Counted from the stretch's first letter, positions 7,411-15,514 are shown. The stretch is 33,969 bases of DNA from Streptomyces coryli (GCF_011044975.1 NZ_JAAKZV010000067.1:1-33969), one strand, 5' to 3'. Numbers and translations are program-made. Notes: a model not told the origin generated them from the sequence alone.

Positions 7411-7992
7411 TCAGCGCAGGACCACACCCTCCAGCATCAGCTGCAGCACCCGGGTGCCGGCGTCGCGGCCCGGTGCCGAGTTCTCGCGTACCCAGCCCGC
7501 GGCGGTCAGGAGGTCGAAGAGCTCGTCGGGGGTGAGGTCGGCCCGGACCCGGCCCGCGTCCTGTGCGGCGCGCAGCAGGTCGGCGCCGCAGCGGTGCATC
7601 GCCGCGCACGCCACGTGGGAGGGCGTGCCCTCGTCGTACATCGCCTCGGTGAGGATGCCGACCAGGCCGCGGAAGGTGCTGATGTGCGCGACGGCCTGCT
7701 CCATCCAGTGGGTGAGCGCGTCAAGCGGGTCGGTGGCCGCGTACGCGCCGGCCTCGGCGACGAGCGTGTCCAGGCCGTCGCGGGTGGCGGCCTCCACGAG
7801 GGCGGCCCGGGTGGGGAAGTGCCGGTAGAGGGTGCCGATGGCGACGCCCGCCTGGCTCGCGATGTCCTCGAGGGAGGCGTCGGAGCCGGTGGCCGCGAAG
7901 GCCTTGCGGGCCGCGGCGAGGATCGTGTCGTAGTTGCGCCGGCCGTCCGCCCGCTTGGGGCGCTGGGCGATGTAGGGCGTCGTCGCCGCCAT
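7411..7992 (-). CDS. TetR-family repressor, probable regulator of the MFS transporter
   Basis: A 193-residue TetR protein. The helix-turn-helix covers about residues 22-66 (YDTILAAARKAFAATGSDASLEDIASQAGVAIGTLYRHFPTRAALVEA written in part), and the C-terminal domain is the ligand-binding type seen in SbtR-like regulators (GLVGILTEAMYDEGTPSHVAC, MHRCGADLL). The ATG at 7992 has GGGAGGA upstream. It is divergent from the DHA2 efflux gene, and the 123-bp gap holds two copies of TGAGGNNNCCTCA, so autoregulation and control of the transporter are the likely roles. Ligand unknown. Confidence 0.9.
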   Translation of the reverse strand: MAATTPYIAQRPKRADGRRNYDTILAAARKAFAATGSDASLEDIASQAGVAIGTLYRHFPTRAALVEAATRDGLDTLVAEAGAYAATDPLDALTHWMEQAVAHISTFRGLVGILTEAMYDEGTPSHVACAAMHRCGADLLRAAQDAGRVRADLTPDELFDLLTAAGWVRENSAPGRDAGTRVLQLMLEGVVLR

Positions 7993-8009
7993 GGCCGTTC
8001 CTCCCGCTG

Positions 8010-8065
8010 TTGACTACATGAGGCTGCCTCAGCTTAACTGACGCCGTTAACCTGAGGTGGCCTCA
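8010..8065. promoter_or_regulatory. Double TGAGGNNNCCTCA operator between TetR and MFS genes
   Basis: Two matching dyads are seen: TGAGGCTGCCTCA at 8019-8031 and TGAGGTGGCCTCA at 8053-8065, with centres 34 bp apart. Between them TTAAC (8034-8038) and GTTAA (8046-8050) form a further inverted pair. TTGACT at 8010-8015 and TTAACT at 8034-8039, 18 bp apart, could be the plus-strand promoter; the first dyad would then sit inside its spacer. Confidence 0.6.
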
Positions 8066-8115
8066 CGTTAGGTGATGGGGGTCATCCGTCGATTGACCGT
8101 CGAGGAGGCACCCGT

Positions 8116-9540
8116 ATGTCCACCGAAACCAGCCCGCCCTCCGGGCCGACCGCCCAAGCCCCGCCTGCCGCCTGGGGTCTTGTGCTGCTCGCACTCGTCG
8201 GCGCGGAGTTCATGCTCCAGCTCGACGGCACCATCGTGAACGTTGCGCTGCCCGGCGTCCAAGCCGACCTCGGCCTGAGCGTCACCGGCGCCTCCTGGGT
8301 GCTCAACGGCTTCTTCCTCGCCTTCGGCGGCCTGCTGCTGCTCGCCGGGAGGGTCGGCGACGTGCTCGGTCACCGCCGGGTCTTCCTCGCCGGCGTCGCC
8401 CTGGTCGGCTCCGCCTCGCTGCTCGCCGGTCTGGCCCCGAACTTCCCGGTCCTACTGACCGGCCGCGTGCTGCAGGGTGCCGGGGCCGCGATGGCGGGGC
8501 CGGCCGGACTGGCGCTGCTCACCGCCGAGTTCGAGGGGGAGCGGCGGCAGCGGGCCTTCGGCCTGTACTCCACCGTCACCGGCCTCGGCGCCGCCGCCGG
8601 CATGATCCTCGGCGGGGTGCTGACCTGGGCCGGCGACTGGCGCTGGACCCTGTTGGTGAACGTGCCCATCGCCCTGGCCATCGTCCTGACCGCCGCCAAG
8701 GTGCTCACCCGCACCGCCGCCCCGACCGCGCGCCGCCCCCTCGGCCTCGCCGCAGCCGTCCTGGTGACCGGAGCCCTGACCGCCCTCGTCTACGGTCTGG
8801 TCCGCGCCGCCGAGGCCGGCTGGAGCGACACCGGCACGCTGCTCGCACTCGGCGCCGCCGTCGTCCTGGCCGCCGCCCTGCTCGCGGTCGACGCGCGCGC
8901 GGCCGACCCCCTGCTCCCGCTACGGATCTTCGCGCACCGCGAGCGCGCGGGCGGCTTCCTCGGCCTGATCCTGCTGGCCGCCGTGCTGACCGCGTTCCTG
9001 TTCTACGTGGTCCAGTACCTGGACGCCGTCCTCGGCTTCGGGTCCCTCGAACGCGGCCTGGCCATCCTGCCGTTCGGCCTCGGCATGCTCGCCACCACCC
9101 AGCTGCTCACCAAGTACCTGGCCGGGATCGGCGCCAAGGCCCGCGGCGTGCTCGGTCTCGCCGTGGTCGCCGCCGCCGTGCTGTGGCTGACCCGGCTGGA
9201 CGGCGCCAGCGGCTACGCGGCCGATGTCCTGCCGCCCATCGTCGTCCTCGGCATCGGCGTCGGCCTGGCGATCGTCCCGGTGAACATGACCATCCTCGCC
9301 ACCTCCCGGCCCGAGGACACCGGCATCACGGCGGGCATCCTGCAGGCCGCGCTCACGGTCGGCGGCACCATCGGGCTCGCGGTCCTGCTCATCCCGTTCA
9401 CGTCGGGTAGCGGCGAGCCCGCCGACACGATCTCGACCCTGTTCTGGTGGGCGACCGGGATCGCCGTGGCGGCGGTGCTCGTCGTGGGCGGATTCTGGTT
9501 CGGCGGCCGACCGGCGAGCGGCGATGAGCAGGACGGGTAG
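8116..9540 (+). CDS. MFS drug-efflux transporter, DHA2 (EmrB/QacA) type
   Basis: A 474-residue polytopic membrane protein with roughly 14 hydrophobic segments, matching the DHA2 length class. The hallmark after the first membrane helix, LQLDGTIVNVALPGVQADL (about residues 36-55), is the QacA/EmrB signature. GRVGDVLGHRRVF is motif A, and GRVLQGAGAAMAGPAGLALL with the following RQRAFGLYSTVTGLGAAAGMILGG carries motifs B and C, typical of proton-driven drug exporters. The start is supported by GAGGAGG just upstream. It is divergent from a TetR gene with paired operators, the usual arrangement for drug-inducible efflux. The 3' end faces the DUF3995 gene with 17 bases between the stops. Substrate cannot be told. 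Confidence 0.93.
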   Translation: MSTETSPPSGPTAQAPPAAWGLVLLALVGAEFMLQLDGTIVNVALPGVQADLGLSVTGASWVLNGFFLAFGGLLLLAGRVGDVLGHRRVFLAGVALVGSASLLAGLAPNFPVLLTGRVLQGAGAAMAGPAGLALLTAEFEGERRQRAFGLYSTVTGLGAAAGMILGGVLTWAGDWRWTLLVNVPIALAIVLTAAKVLTRTAAPTARRPLGLAAAVLVTGALTALVYGLVRAAEAGWSDTGTLLALGAAVVLAAALLAVDARAADPLLPLRIFAHRERAGGFLGLILLAAVLTAFLFYVVQYLDAVLGFGSLERGLAILPFGLGMLATTQLLTKYLAGIGAKARGVLGLAVVAAAVLWLTRLDGASGYAADVLPPIVVLGIGVGLAIVPVNMTILATSRPEDTGITAGILQAALTVGGTIGLAVLLIPFTSGSGEPADTISTLFWWATGIAVAAVLVVGGFWFGGRPASGDEQDG

Positions 9541-9557
9541 CGAGCCGGCCCGAGCCG

Positions 9558-9989
9558 TCAACGCCGGATCGCCGCCACCGCGACCGTCGTCGACAGCAGG
9601 CACAGCACCAGGCACAGCGGCGAGTAGAGCACCGAGTTCCAGTGCCGGAACTCGGCGGCGGCACCGGCATTCATGAAGTAGCCGCCGATGCCGCGGACGA
9701 GCATGACCGCGGCGAGGACGGCCATGCCGGTGAGCTGGAGCCAGTCCGGGCCGATCTTCGGGAGGGTGCCGTTGACCATGAGGGTGAGCACCCCGCCCCC
9801 GACCAGCGCGGCCCCGATGAGCACGGTCACCAGCGGGGGCGGCATCTCGCCGGTGTCGATGCCGGCGATCGTCTTGGTGAAGGTCACCTTGTCGCGCCAC
9901 GGCCAGGGCGTGGCAGCCCAGATGAAGTGGAAGATGCCGATCACCACGAGGATGAGGGTGAGCAATCCGGGGACCAATGTGCGGATCAT
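9558..9989 (-). CDS. DUF3995-like four-helix membrane protein
   Basis: A 143-residue integral membrane protein with four hydrophobic segments (residues about 5-25, 47-68, 80-102, 117-140). The features I associate with DUF3995 are present: FHFIWAATPWPW after the first helix and RGIGGYFMNAG after the third. Function unknown. The ATG at 9989 overlaps the stop of the DUF2867 gene in an ATGA junction, so the two are translationally coupled and probably co-regulated by the divergent TetR. The same frame stays open upstream to 10550, but that part is the shadow of the DUF2867 gene. Confidence 0.8.
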   Translation of the reverse strand: MIRTLVPGLLTLILVVIGIFHFIWAATPWPWRDKVTFTKTIAGIDTGEMPPPLVTVLIGAALVGGGVLTLMVNGTLPKIGPDWLQLTGMAVLAAVMLVRGIGGYFMNAGAAAEFRHWNSVLYSPLCLVLCLLSTTVAVAAIRR

Positions 9990-10597
9990 GCGTCCGCCTT
10001 TCCACGTGCTGCCAGCCACTCGCGGCCGATGGAGCGCATCAGCGCCGGGTACACGCCGACGTACCGGAAGGGCTTGATCGCCGCCATGTAGAGCGCGCCG
10101 AGGAACCCGTTCGGCTTCACCAGGACGGCCATCTGACCGCGGTAGCCGCCGGATTCGTCCGGGACCCAGCCGATGTGCATCACCGCGTGCACCGTCTTGT
10201 TGCCCATCTCGGCGGCCCACTCGTCGTCCCGCTGATAGAGGGAGGTGAACGGGGACTCGCCGAGGCCGGGACCTCCCGGCCCCTCGCGAAGGTCTGCCGG
10301 CAACCGGTCGCGCAGGGACGCCACCCGGGCGCCGACGCCCGTACCGGAGGAGTCCCAGCCGAGCAGCGCGCCGAGCTTCCAGCGGACGGCGAAGAGCACG
10401 CGGGAGACCAGGTCTTCGCCGTTCACTCCGCCGCGGATTCCGTCGGCGATCTGGTGCACCAGCAGCGGCAGGTCGTCGGGGCCGCCGGGGGTGGGCAGCG
10501 CCCACACGTCCTCGACCGTGAAGTCGTCGGCGATCTCGTGGATCCGCCACGGGCGGTCGGTGTGCGCAGTTCTCGGAAGCCTCATGCCGACGGTCAT
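9986..10597 (-). CDS. DUF2867 family protein
   Basis: A 203-residue soluble protein. The start is placed at the ATG at 10597, which has GGAG 8 nt upstream; the frame is open to 10708, but the extra codons run through the operator and into the divergent gene. The N-terminal PWRIHEIADDFTVEDVWALPTPG, the LLGWD element, ESPFTSLYQRDDEWAAEMGNKTVHAVMHIGW and FLGALYMAAIKPFRYVGVYPALM are the conserved blocks of DUF2867. This family is often found with TetR genes and small membrane proteins, function unknown. It forms a coupled pair with the DUF3995-like gene and faces a TetR across a 33-bp operator. Confidence 0.82.
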   Translation of the reverse strand: MTVGMRLPRTAHTDRPWRIHEIADDFTVEDVWALPTPGGPDDLPLLVHQIADGIRGGVNGEDLVSRVLFAVRWKLGALLGWDSSGTGVGARVASLRDRLPADLREGPGGPGLGESPFTSLYQRDDEWAAEMGNKTVHAVMHIGWVPDESGGYRGQMAVLVKPNGFLGALYMAAIKPFRYVGVYPALMRSIGREWLAARGKADA

Positions 10598-10625
10598 CTC
10601 ACTCACTCCGTCCATCTGTACGGTA

Positions 10626-10658
10626 GCGTATAAATGGCAGGCTAGCCCATTTATACGC
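10626..10658. promoter_or_regulatory. TetR operator with perfect 12-bp arms
   Basis: Left arm GCGTATAAATGG (10626-10637) and right arm CCATTTATACGC (10647-10658) are perfect inverted repeats around a 9-nt spacer. It lies midway between the divergent DUF2867 and TetR starts and is one of the few AT-rich patches here, so it probably overlaps both promoters. A further half-site-like GCGTATA follows at about 10661. Confidence 0.7.
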
Positions 10659-10683
10659 AGGCGTATATTCGACGAAAGGTGAG

Positions 10684-11271
10684 GTGGAGCACATCGTGGC
10701 CACGGCACGCACGCCCCGTGAGCGGTGGATCGAGGAGGGGCTGCGCGCGCTGGCCGACGGCGGCCCCGACGCCGTCCGCATCGAGGCGCTGGCCAAGCGG
10801 CTCGGTGTCACCAAGGGCGGCTTCTACGGGTTCTTCGCCGACCGCGGCGCGCTCCTCGACGCGATGCTCGACACGTGGGAGCGGGAGAGTACCGACGAGG
10901 TCATCGAGCGCGTCGAGCTGGAGGGCGGCGACCCGAAGACCAAGATCCACCGGGCGGGCCGGCTGACCTTCTCCGACGACCGCCTGCGCCCCATCGACCT
11001 CGCCGTCCGGGACTGGGCCCGGCGCGACGAAGCGGTCGCCGAGCGGCTGCGGCGCGTCGACAACGTACGCATGAATCTGCTGCGCGAGATGATCGGCACC
11101 TTCTGCTCCGACCCCGACGAGGTCGAGGCGCGCAGCCTGCTCGCCTTCTGCGTGGCGATCGGTGAGCAGTTCCTCGCCGCCGACCACGAAGGCCGCACCC
11201 GCGCCCAAGTCCTCGCCCGGGCCGCCGATCTGCTCCTCGACCGCCCCTCCGGGGCAGGCCGCACCCCCTGA
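10684..11271 (+). CDS. TetR-family regulator of the DUF2867/DUF3995 unit
   Basis: A 195-residue TetR protein. The helix-turn-helix runs from about residue 12 to 58 (RWIEEGLRALADGGPDAVRIEALAKRLGVTKGGFYGFFADRGALLDAMLD, read in parts) and the rest is the helical effector domain. The GTG at 10684 gives this length; an in-frame GTG at 10696 has the better ribosome site (GGAG, 6-nt spacer) and would remove four residues. The divergent position over a strong palindrome implies repression of itself and of the coupled pair to its left. It converges on the agmatine deiminase gene with 21 bases between stops. Confidence 0.88.
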   Translation: MEHIVATARTPRERWIEEGLRALADGGPDAVRIEALAKRLGVTKGGFYGFFADRGALLDAMLDTWERESTDEVIERVELEGGDPKTKIHRAGRLTFSDDRLRPIDLAVRDWARRDEAVAERLRRVDNVRMNLLREMIGTFCSDPDEVEARSLLAFCVAIGEQFLAADHEGRTRAQVLARAADLLLDRPSGAGRTP

Positions 11272-11292
11272 CGCGGATCCTTCGTGCGGCCG

Positions 11293-12429
11293 CTACTTCG
11301 GCTGCTGCTGGGTCGCGCAGTGGATGCCGCCGCCGCCCTCGCCGAGCGTGTCGACCGGGAGCTGGACGACCTCGCGGCCCGGGTAGAGGTCGCGCAGGAT
11401 GGCGGCGGCGTCGCGGTCGGCGCGGCGGTCGCCGAAGCGGGGCAGGATGACGCCGTCGTTGACGACGTAGTAGTTGACGTAACTGGCGAGGAACTCCTCG
11501 CTGTGCCCGGTCAGGTGGCCGGGCTCGGGCAGGTCCACGATCTCGAGCCGCTTGCCGTCGGCGTCGACGGCGTCGCTCAGCACCGCGCGGGCCTGGTCGT
11601 ACGCGCGCCGCCACACGTCCTTGGGGGCGCCGTCGGCGGGCTTGCTCATGACGACGACGCCGGGCTCGGAGAAGCGCGCCAGCGCGTCGATGTGGTAGTC
11701 CGTGATGTCCTTGCCCTTGACGCCCTTCACCCAGATTACCTCGGTGACGCCGAAGAGGTTCTGGAGCGCCTTCTCGATGTCGTCCCGGGACTTGCCGGGA
11801 TTGCGGTTGCGGTTGACCCAGGAGCTCTCGGTCGCGAGCAGGGTGCCCGCGCCGTCGACCTCGAGCGCGCCGCCCTCGCCCGTGATCGGGGCCTTGATCC
11901 GCCTGATGTCCGCGTGGTCGAGGACGGCGCGGGCGACGGTGGCGTCGTGGCGGTGGGGCTGCTTGTTGCCCCAGCCGTTGAAGTTCAGATCGACTCCGGC
12001 CATGCCGCCTTCCGGCCCGCGTACGAAGGACGGGCCGGTGTCGCGCATCCACAGATCGTCCACCGCGGCGGGCAGCACCTCGACGCCGCTGCCGCACGCC
12101 TTCCGGGCGGCCTTCGCGTCCGCCTGATTGGCCAGGAGTGTCACCGGCTCGAACTCCGCGATCGCCCGCGCGATGCCGGCGATGTCGTCGCGTACGCCGT
12201 CGACATCCGGGCCCCAGATGCCCCGGGTGGGCCAGGCCATGAAGGTGCGCTCGTGCGGCTCCCGCTCCTCGGGCATGCGCATTCCGGCAGCGGCAGTGGC
12301 AGCCGCGGGCGCCGCCCGCTCCGCCTCGTCCCGCGCCTGGTCCGGCTCTTTCCGGCCGCAGGCGCTCAGCAGCCCGCCGAGGGCCGCGAGGGCGCCGGTC
12401 TGCAGCATCTTGCGGCGGTGAAGAACCAT
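11293..12429 (-). CDS. Agmatine deiminase / peptidyl-arginine deiminase family Tat-lipoprotein
   Basis: A 378-residue guanidino-group-modifying hydrolase of the PAD_porph/agmatine deiminase family, which hydrolyses agmatine (or an arginine side chain) to the carbamoyl product plus ammonia. Expected active-site residues are visible: DLWMRDTGP (Asp130), GEGGALE (Glu185), the His-x-Asp pair in DYHIDAL (His246, Asp248), and the nucleophile in GGGGIHCATQQQP (Cys371). The unusual part is the N-terminus: a twin Arg (5-6), a hydrophobic stretch and a lipobox LSAC with Cys24, followed by a charged, alanine-rich linker. This predicts Tat export and lipid anchoring outside the membrane, while most agmatine deiminases are cytosolic. 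It faces a TetR gene across an inverted repeat that abuts its ribosome site (GGGAG). Confidence 0.88.
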   Translation of the reverse strand: MVLHRRKMLQTGALAALGGLLSACGRKEPDQARDEAERAAPAAATAAAGMRMPEEREPHERTFMAWPTRGIWGPDVDGVRDDIAGIARAIAEFEPVTLLANQADAKAARKACGSGVEVLPAAVDDLWMRDTGPSFVRGPEGGMAGVDLNFNGWGNKQPHRHDATVARAVLDHADIRRIKAPITGEGGALEVDGAGTLLATESSWVNRNRNPGKSRDDIEKALQNLFGVTEVIWVKGVKGKDITDYHIDALARFSEPGVVVMSKPADGAPKDVWRRAYDQARAVLSDAVDADGKRLEIVDLPEPGHLTGHSEEFLASYVNYYVVNDGVILPRFGDRRADRDAAAILRDLYPGREVVQLPVDTLGEGGGGIHCATQQQPK

Positions 12430-12438
12430 GATCTACTC

Positions 12439-12460
12439 CCTGACTGAAAATTTAGTCAGG
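12439..12460. promoter_or_regulatory. TetR operator upstream of the deiminase
   Basis: CCTGACT (12439-12445) and AGTCAGG (12454-12460) are perfect 7-bp arms around an AT-rich 8-nt centre whose two halves are also nearly symmetric. The form (TGACT...AGTCA) is common for TetR regulators. It sits 9 bases upstream of the deiminase start and about 56 bases upstream of the TetR start, and probably controls both. Confidence 0.65.
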
Positions 12461-12516
12461 CCCAGAATACGGCATCATGAGATCTCCAGCCCGCTGTGAT
12501 CGCCCCGGGAGCGCTG

Positions 12517-13071
12517 ATGCCGGACAGGCCCACCCAGATCCTTCAAGCCACGGCCCGCCTCATCGCCCACCGCGGCGTGCGCGGGCTGCGCGTGGAGGAG
12601 GTCGCGGCCGAGGCGGGCGTGTCGACCGCGCTGATCTATTACCACTTCAAGAACCGCGCGGGCCTACTCCGGCACACCCTGGACTTCATCAACCGGCGCG
12701 CCATCCGCTACACCGAGCCCGACGTCCGTGCCCCCGATCCCCGCGCCCAGCTGACCGATATGCTCCTGATGGAGCTGCAGGACGACCCGTCCGTACGGGA
12801 GAACAGCGCGGCCTGGGGCGAGTTGCGGGCCACGGCTGTCTTCGACTCCGGTCTCCACGAGGAACTGGCCGCCGCCACCACGGCCTGGGTCACGGATGTG
12901 GCGGACCTGATCCGCCAGTCCGAGGCCGCCCAGGACACGGACCCGCAGGCCGCCGCCGAACGCCTCGTCGCTCTGGTCGAAGGCCTCAGCCAGCAGTGGC
13001 TGAGCCGCACGCTCACGCTCGAGCGCGCCCGCGAGCTGCTCCGCTCCGCCGTCGACCGCGAGCTGCGCTGA
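12517..13071 (+). CDS. TetR-family regulator divergent from the deiminase
   Basis: A 184-residue TetR protein. I prefer the ATG at 12517 (GGGAG, 5-nt spacer) over the GTG at 12496. The helix-turn-helix is textbook (LIAHRGVRGLRVEEVAAEAG, STALIYYHFKNRAGLLRHTL), and a KstR/BetI-like C-terminal domain follows, with AAERLVALVEGLSQQWLSRTLTLERARELL near the end. It probably represses itself and the deiminase lipoprotein; a polyamine or guanidino ligand is a guess from context. Its 3' end overlaps the convergent permease gene by 59 bases. Confidence 0.88.
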   Translation: MPDRPTQILQATARLIAHRGVRGLRVEEVAAEAGVSTALIYYHFKNRAGLLRHTLDFINRRAIRYTEPDVRAPDPRAQLTDMLLMELQDDPSVRENSAAWGELRATAVFDSGLHEELAAATTAWVTDVADLIRQSEAAQDTDPQAAAERLVALVEGLSQQWLSRTLTLERARELLRSAVDRELR

Positions 13072-14377
13072 CGGCACCGCGCTGCACCGCGTGCAGCGCC
13101 ACGGCGGTCAGCGTCCCCGCCACCACGCCGCTGCCGAGCACCGTCCGCACCCACCCCGGGAACGCGTCGTAGAGCCCGGGCGCGACCACCGGCGCCAGCC
13201 CGACGGCGAGGGCGAGCGCCGCCACCATCGACTGGCCGCGGTCGGCGAGGTCCCCGCGGTGCAGCATGTCCGCGCCCATCACGGCGATCATCGCGTACAC
13301 GACGAGCCCCGAGCCGCCGACCACCGGCGCCGGGATGCCCGCGAGCAGCCGGGACAGTGGCGCGAGCAGGCCGGCCGCGAGCAGCAGCGCGCCCGCCGCC
13401 GCGGTGACGTAGCGGCTGCGTACGCCGGTGAGCTTGGTGATGCCGACGTTCTCGGAGCTGGTGACCATCAGCGAGCCGCCGAAGACGCCGCCTAGCAGGG
13501 ATACGGCCGCGTCCGCCCGCGCGACCCGCGGCACGTCGCGCTCCGGGTGCGGGTCCCGGCCGACGGTCTCGCTGTTGAGCACCGTCTGGCCGGTGATCTC
13601 CGCGAGCGTGGTGAGGCTGAAGATCAGCAGCGGCAGCGCGGCAAGCAGGTCGAACTGCGGGGCGCCGTACGGGAACGGGTCCGGCAGCGCCATCCCCGAC
13701 CCCTCCGCCGGAGCGAAGTCCCCGAGCCCGGTCACCACCGCGACGAGCGTCCCGACCACCATGCCGATCAACACCGCCGTCTGCCGCCACACCCCGCGCA
13801 GCAGCACGTACGCGGCGAAGGTGGCGCCGATGGTGATGCCCGCGAGGGCGACGGCGGCGCGCCCCGGATGCCCCTCGGGGCCGGTGACCAACTGCGCCGC
13901 CACCCGCACCATCGCGATGCCGATGAGCAGCACCGTCACGCCCATCACCAGCGGCGGGAAGAGCCGCACGATACGGGCGTAGAGCGGCGTCACGGCAAGC
14001 AGCAGCAACGCCGCCAGCAGCACCGAGCCGCTCGCCACCGCGGGCCCGTGATCCTGCGCGATCTGCAGGAACAGCGCCGCCGCGGCCCCGCCCGGCAGCA
14101 TCACGAACGGCAGCCGCGCGCCGACCCCGTACCGCCCGAGGGACTGCAGCAGCGCCCCGAGCCCGCACAGCACCAGCACGGCGCTGAGCAGCGAGGCGGT
14201 GCGGGCGGGGGAGAGGTGCAGGGCGGTGGCGGTGAGGAAGACCGTGGAGATGGGCGCCGCGACCATTGCCAGCACGTGCTGGACGGCGAGCGGCGCGAGG
14301 CGGTGCAGCGGCACGCGCTCGTCGACGGGGTCGATGGCGTCGGCGGGCTTGGAGCTTGCGGGCGGGGTCACAGCCAC
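13013..14377 (-). CDS. NCS2-family nucleobase permease (xanthine/uracil type)
   Basis: A 454-residue protein with about 12-14 hydrophobic segments. The family's opening motif LAPLAVQHVLAMVAAPI is near residues 25-40, the substrate-site block ETVGRDPHPERDVPRVARADAAVSLLGGVFGG lies in the middle, and IPAPVVGGSGLVVYAMIAVMGADML matches the NCS2 signature. NCS2 proteins import uracil, xanthine or urate with protons or sodium; the substrate cannot be chosen here. The start is the GTG at 14377, preceded by GAGGAG with a 5-nt spacer; it overlaps the stop of the arylsulfotransferase-like gene by 10 bases, so the genes are coupled. The frame stays open far upstream, antisense-free but in the shadow of that gene. 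The last 20 residues are Arg-rich and overlap the convergent TetR gene. Confidence 0.87.
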   Translation of the reverse strand: MAVTPPASSKPADAIDPVDERVPLHRLAPLAVQHVLAMVAAPISTVFLTATALHLSPARTASLLSAVLVLCGLGALLQSLGRYGVGARLPFVMLPGGAAAALFLQIAQDHGPAVASGSVLLAALLLLAVTPLYARIVRLFPPLVMGVTVLLIGIAMVRVAAQLVTGPEGHPGRAAVALAGITIGATFAAYVLLRGVWRQTAVLIGMVVGTLVAVVTGLGDFAPAEGSGMALPDPFPYGAPQFDLLAALPLLIFSLTTLAEITGQTVLNSETVGRDPHPERDVPRVARADAAVSLLGGVFGGSLMVTSSENVGITKLTGVRSRYVTAAAGALLLAAGLLAPLSRLLAGIPAPVVGGSGLVVYAMIAVMGADMLHRGDLADRGQSMVAALALAVGLAPVVAPGLYDAFPGWVRTVLGSGVVAGTLTAVALHAVQRGAVSAARGRRRSGAARGRARA

Positions 14378-15480
14378 GGCAGCTCCTCGGCCGCGTAACG
14401 GTAGGAGCGGAAGACCGCGTTGGGCGCGGACGGGAAGAGCGAGCGGACCTCGCTCTCCTCGTACGGCGCGAACTGCGGCACCACGTACTCCCAGCACAGA
14501 TAGCCGTCCGCGGTCACCTCGAAGAGGCGCCCGGCGGGGGAGTCGGTGACGAGGGTGTTGCCGTTCGGCAGCCGCTGGGCGGAGCCCATGAACGGCGCGA
14601 AGAAGGACTCCCTCGCCGGATCGTGGTACTCCCACACGACCTTGCCGCTCGCCCGCTCGATCTCGATCACGCGCGAGTACGGGACGTCGGAGCCGCGCCG
14701 GAAGACGCCGTTGTCGAAGACAAGGAGATTGCCGTTCGGCAGCTCGGTGGGATGGTGCTGCTGGGAGACGGCGCCCGGGTCCGTACGCCACACCACCTCG
14801 CCCGTGGCGCGGCTGATCACGATCACGGCGGAGGTGCTGCGCAGCGAGGCGACGATGTCGCCGTCGGCGAGTTCCGCCACGGAGTTGATGAGCGGCCAGT
14901 GCTCGCGGGCGTAATGCGGGTGCAGCGGGAAGTCGTTCCGGTCGAGGTGCTCGGCGGCGCGCCACTCCCACCGCACGGTGCCGTCGGCGTCGAGTTCCTT
15001 GATGGTGTCGGCCCATACGGTGCCGCCCCCGGCCTCCGTGCCCGGCACCCCGCCGCGCACCGCGGCCGCGGCCGCGCCGGTGAGCGGCTCCAGGGCGGTG
15101 TAGAGGATGCGGCCGTCGTCGAGGTGGTTGGCGTCGTGGTGCTGCAGCGGGTCGCGGTGCTCGCGCAGCACGGTGCCGTCCGGGGCGGCCTGCAGCATGA
15201 CGCCGCCGCGGTACTTGTGCCACATCGGGAAGTGCGCGGACTCGCCGGGCAGCACGCCGTTGTAGGCGAGATTCCCGCCGGGGAGGATGCGGGCGTGCCG
15301 GCCCGGACGGTACGGCAACCGCCACTCGTGCACGGCCCGACCGTGCAGGTCGACGAGGTAGACCTCGCCGGTGCCGGTGAGCGGGGCGTAGAGGGTGTGG
15401 CCGGGGAAGGCGGCGGAGTCGTCCAGGGCGATGAGTCCGGTGCCGCGACGGCGGCGGGAGTTCTGGTCGATACGTGGCAT
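14368..15480 (-). CDS. Arylsulfotransferase (ASST)-like beta-propeller protein
   Basis: A 370-residue protein of the ASST-like superfamily: repeated blades of the form GxxxxLPNGNLLVFDNG, ARILPGGNLAYNG, HLDDGRILYTALEP and QRLPNGNTLVTDSPAG, each followed by a strand ending in VWEY or RWEW. True bacterial ASSTs transfer sulfate between phenols using several His and an Arg. Here LQHHDANHLDDG and SQQHHPTELPNG supply His in matching places, but I cannot confirm the full catalytic set. No signal peptide is evident: the N-terminus is Arg-rich (NSRRRRGTG) but lacks a hydrophobic stretch, so it looks cytosolic, unlike periplasmic ASSTs. It is the first gene of a coupled pair with the nucleobase permease, divergent from an XRE-cupin regulator. 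The substrate may be whatever the permease brings in. Confidence 0.75.
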   Translation of the reverse strand: MPRIDQNSRRRRGTGLIALDDSAAFPGHTLYAPLTGTGEVYLVDLHGRAVHEWRLPYRPGRHARILPGGNLAYNGVLPGESAHFPMWHKYRGGVMLQAAPDGTVLREHRDPLQHHDANHLDDGRILYTALEPLTGAAAAAVRGGVPGTEAGGGTVWADTIKELDADGTVRWEWRAAEHLDRNDFPLHPHYAREHWPLINSVAELADGDIVASLRSTSAVIVISRATGEVVWRTDPGAVSQQHHPTELPNGNLLVFDNGVFRRGSDVPYSRVIEIERASGKVVWEYHDPARESFFAPFMGSAQRLPNGNTLVTDSPAGRLFEVTADGYLCWEYVVPQFAPYEESEVRSLFPSAPNAVFRSYRYAAEELPWL

Positions 15481-15514
15481 GGCGAGTGCAGGCCCCCAAG
15501 GTGTGCCGGTGCTG

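Noticed and set aside
14378-15499. Upstream extension of the permease frame to 828 codons
   Set aside because: The extension is low-complexity Arg/Pro/Ala sequence antiparallel in frame to the ASST-like gene; the GTG at 14377 has GAGGAG and starts the permease homology.
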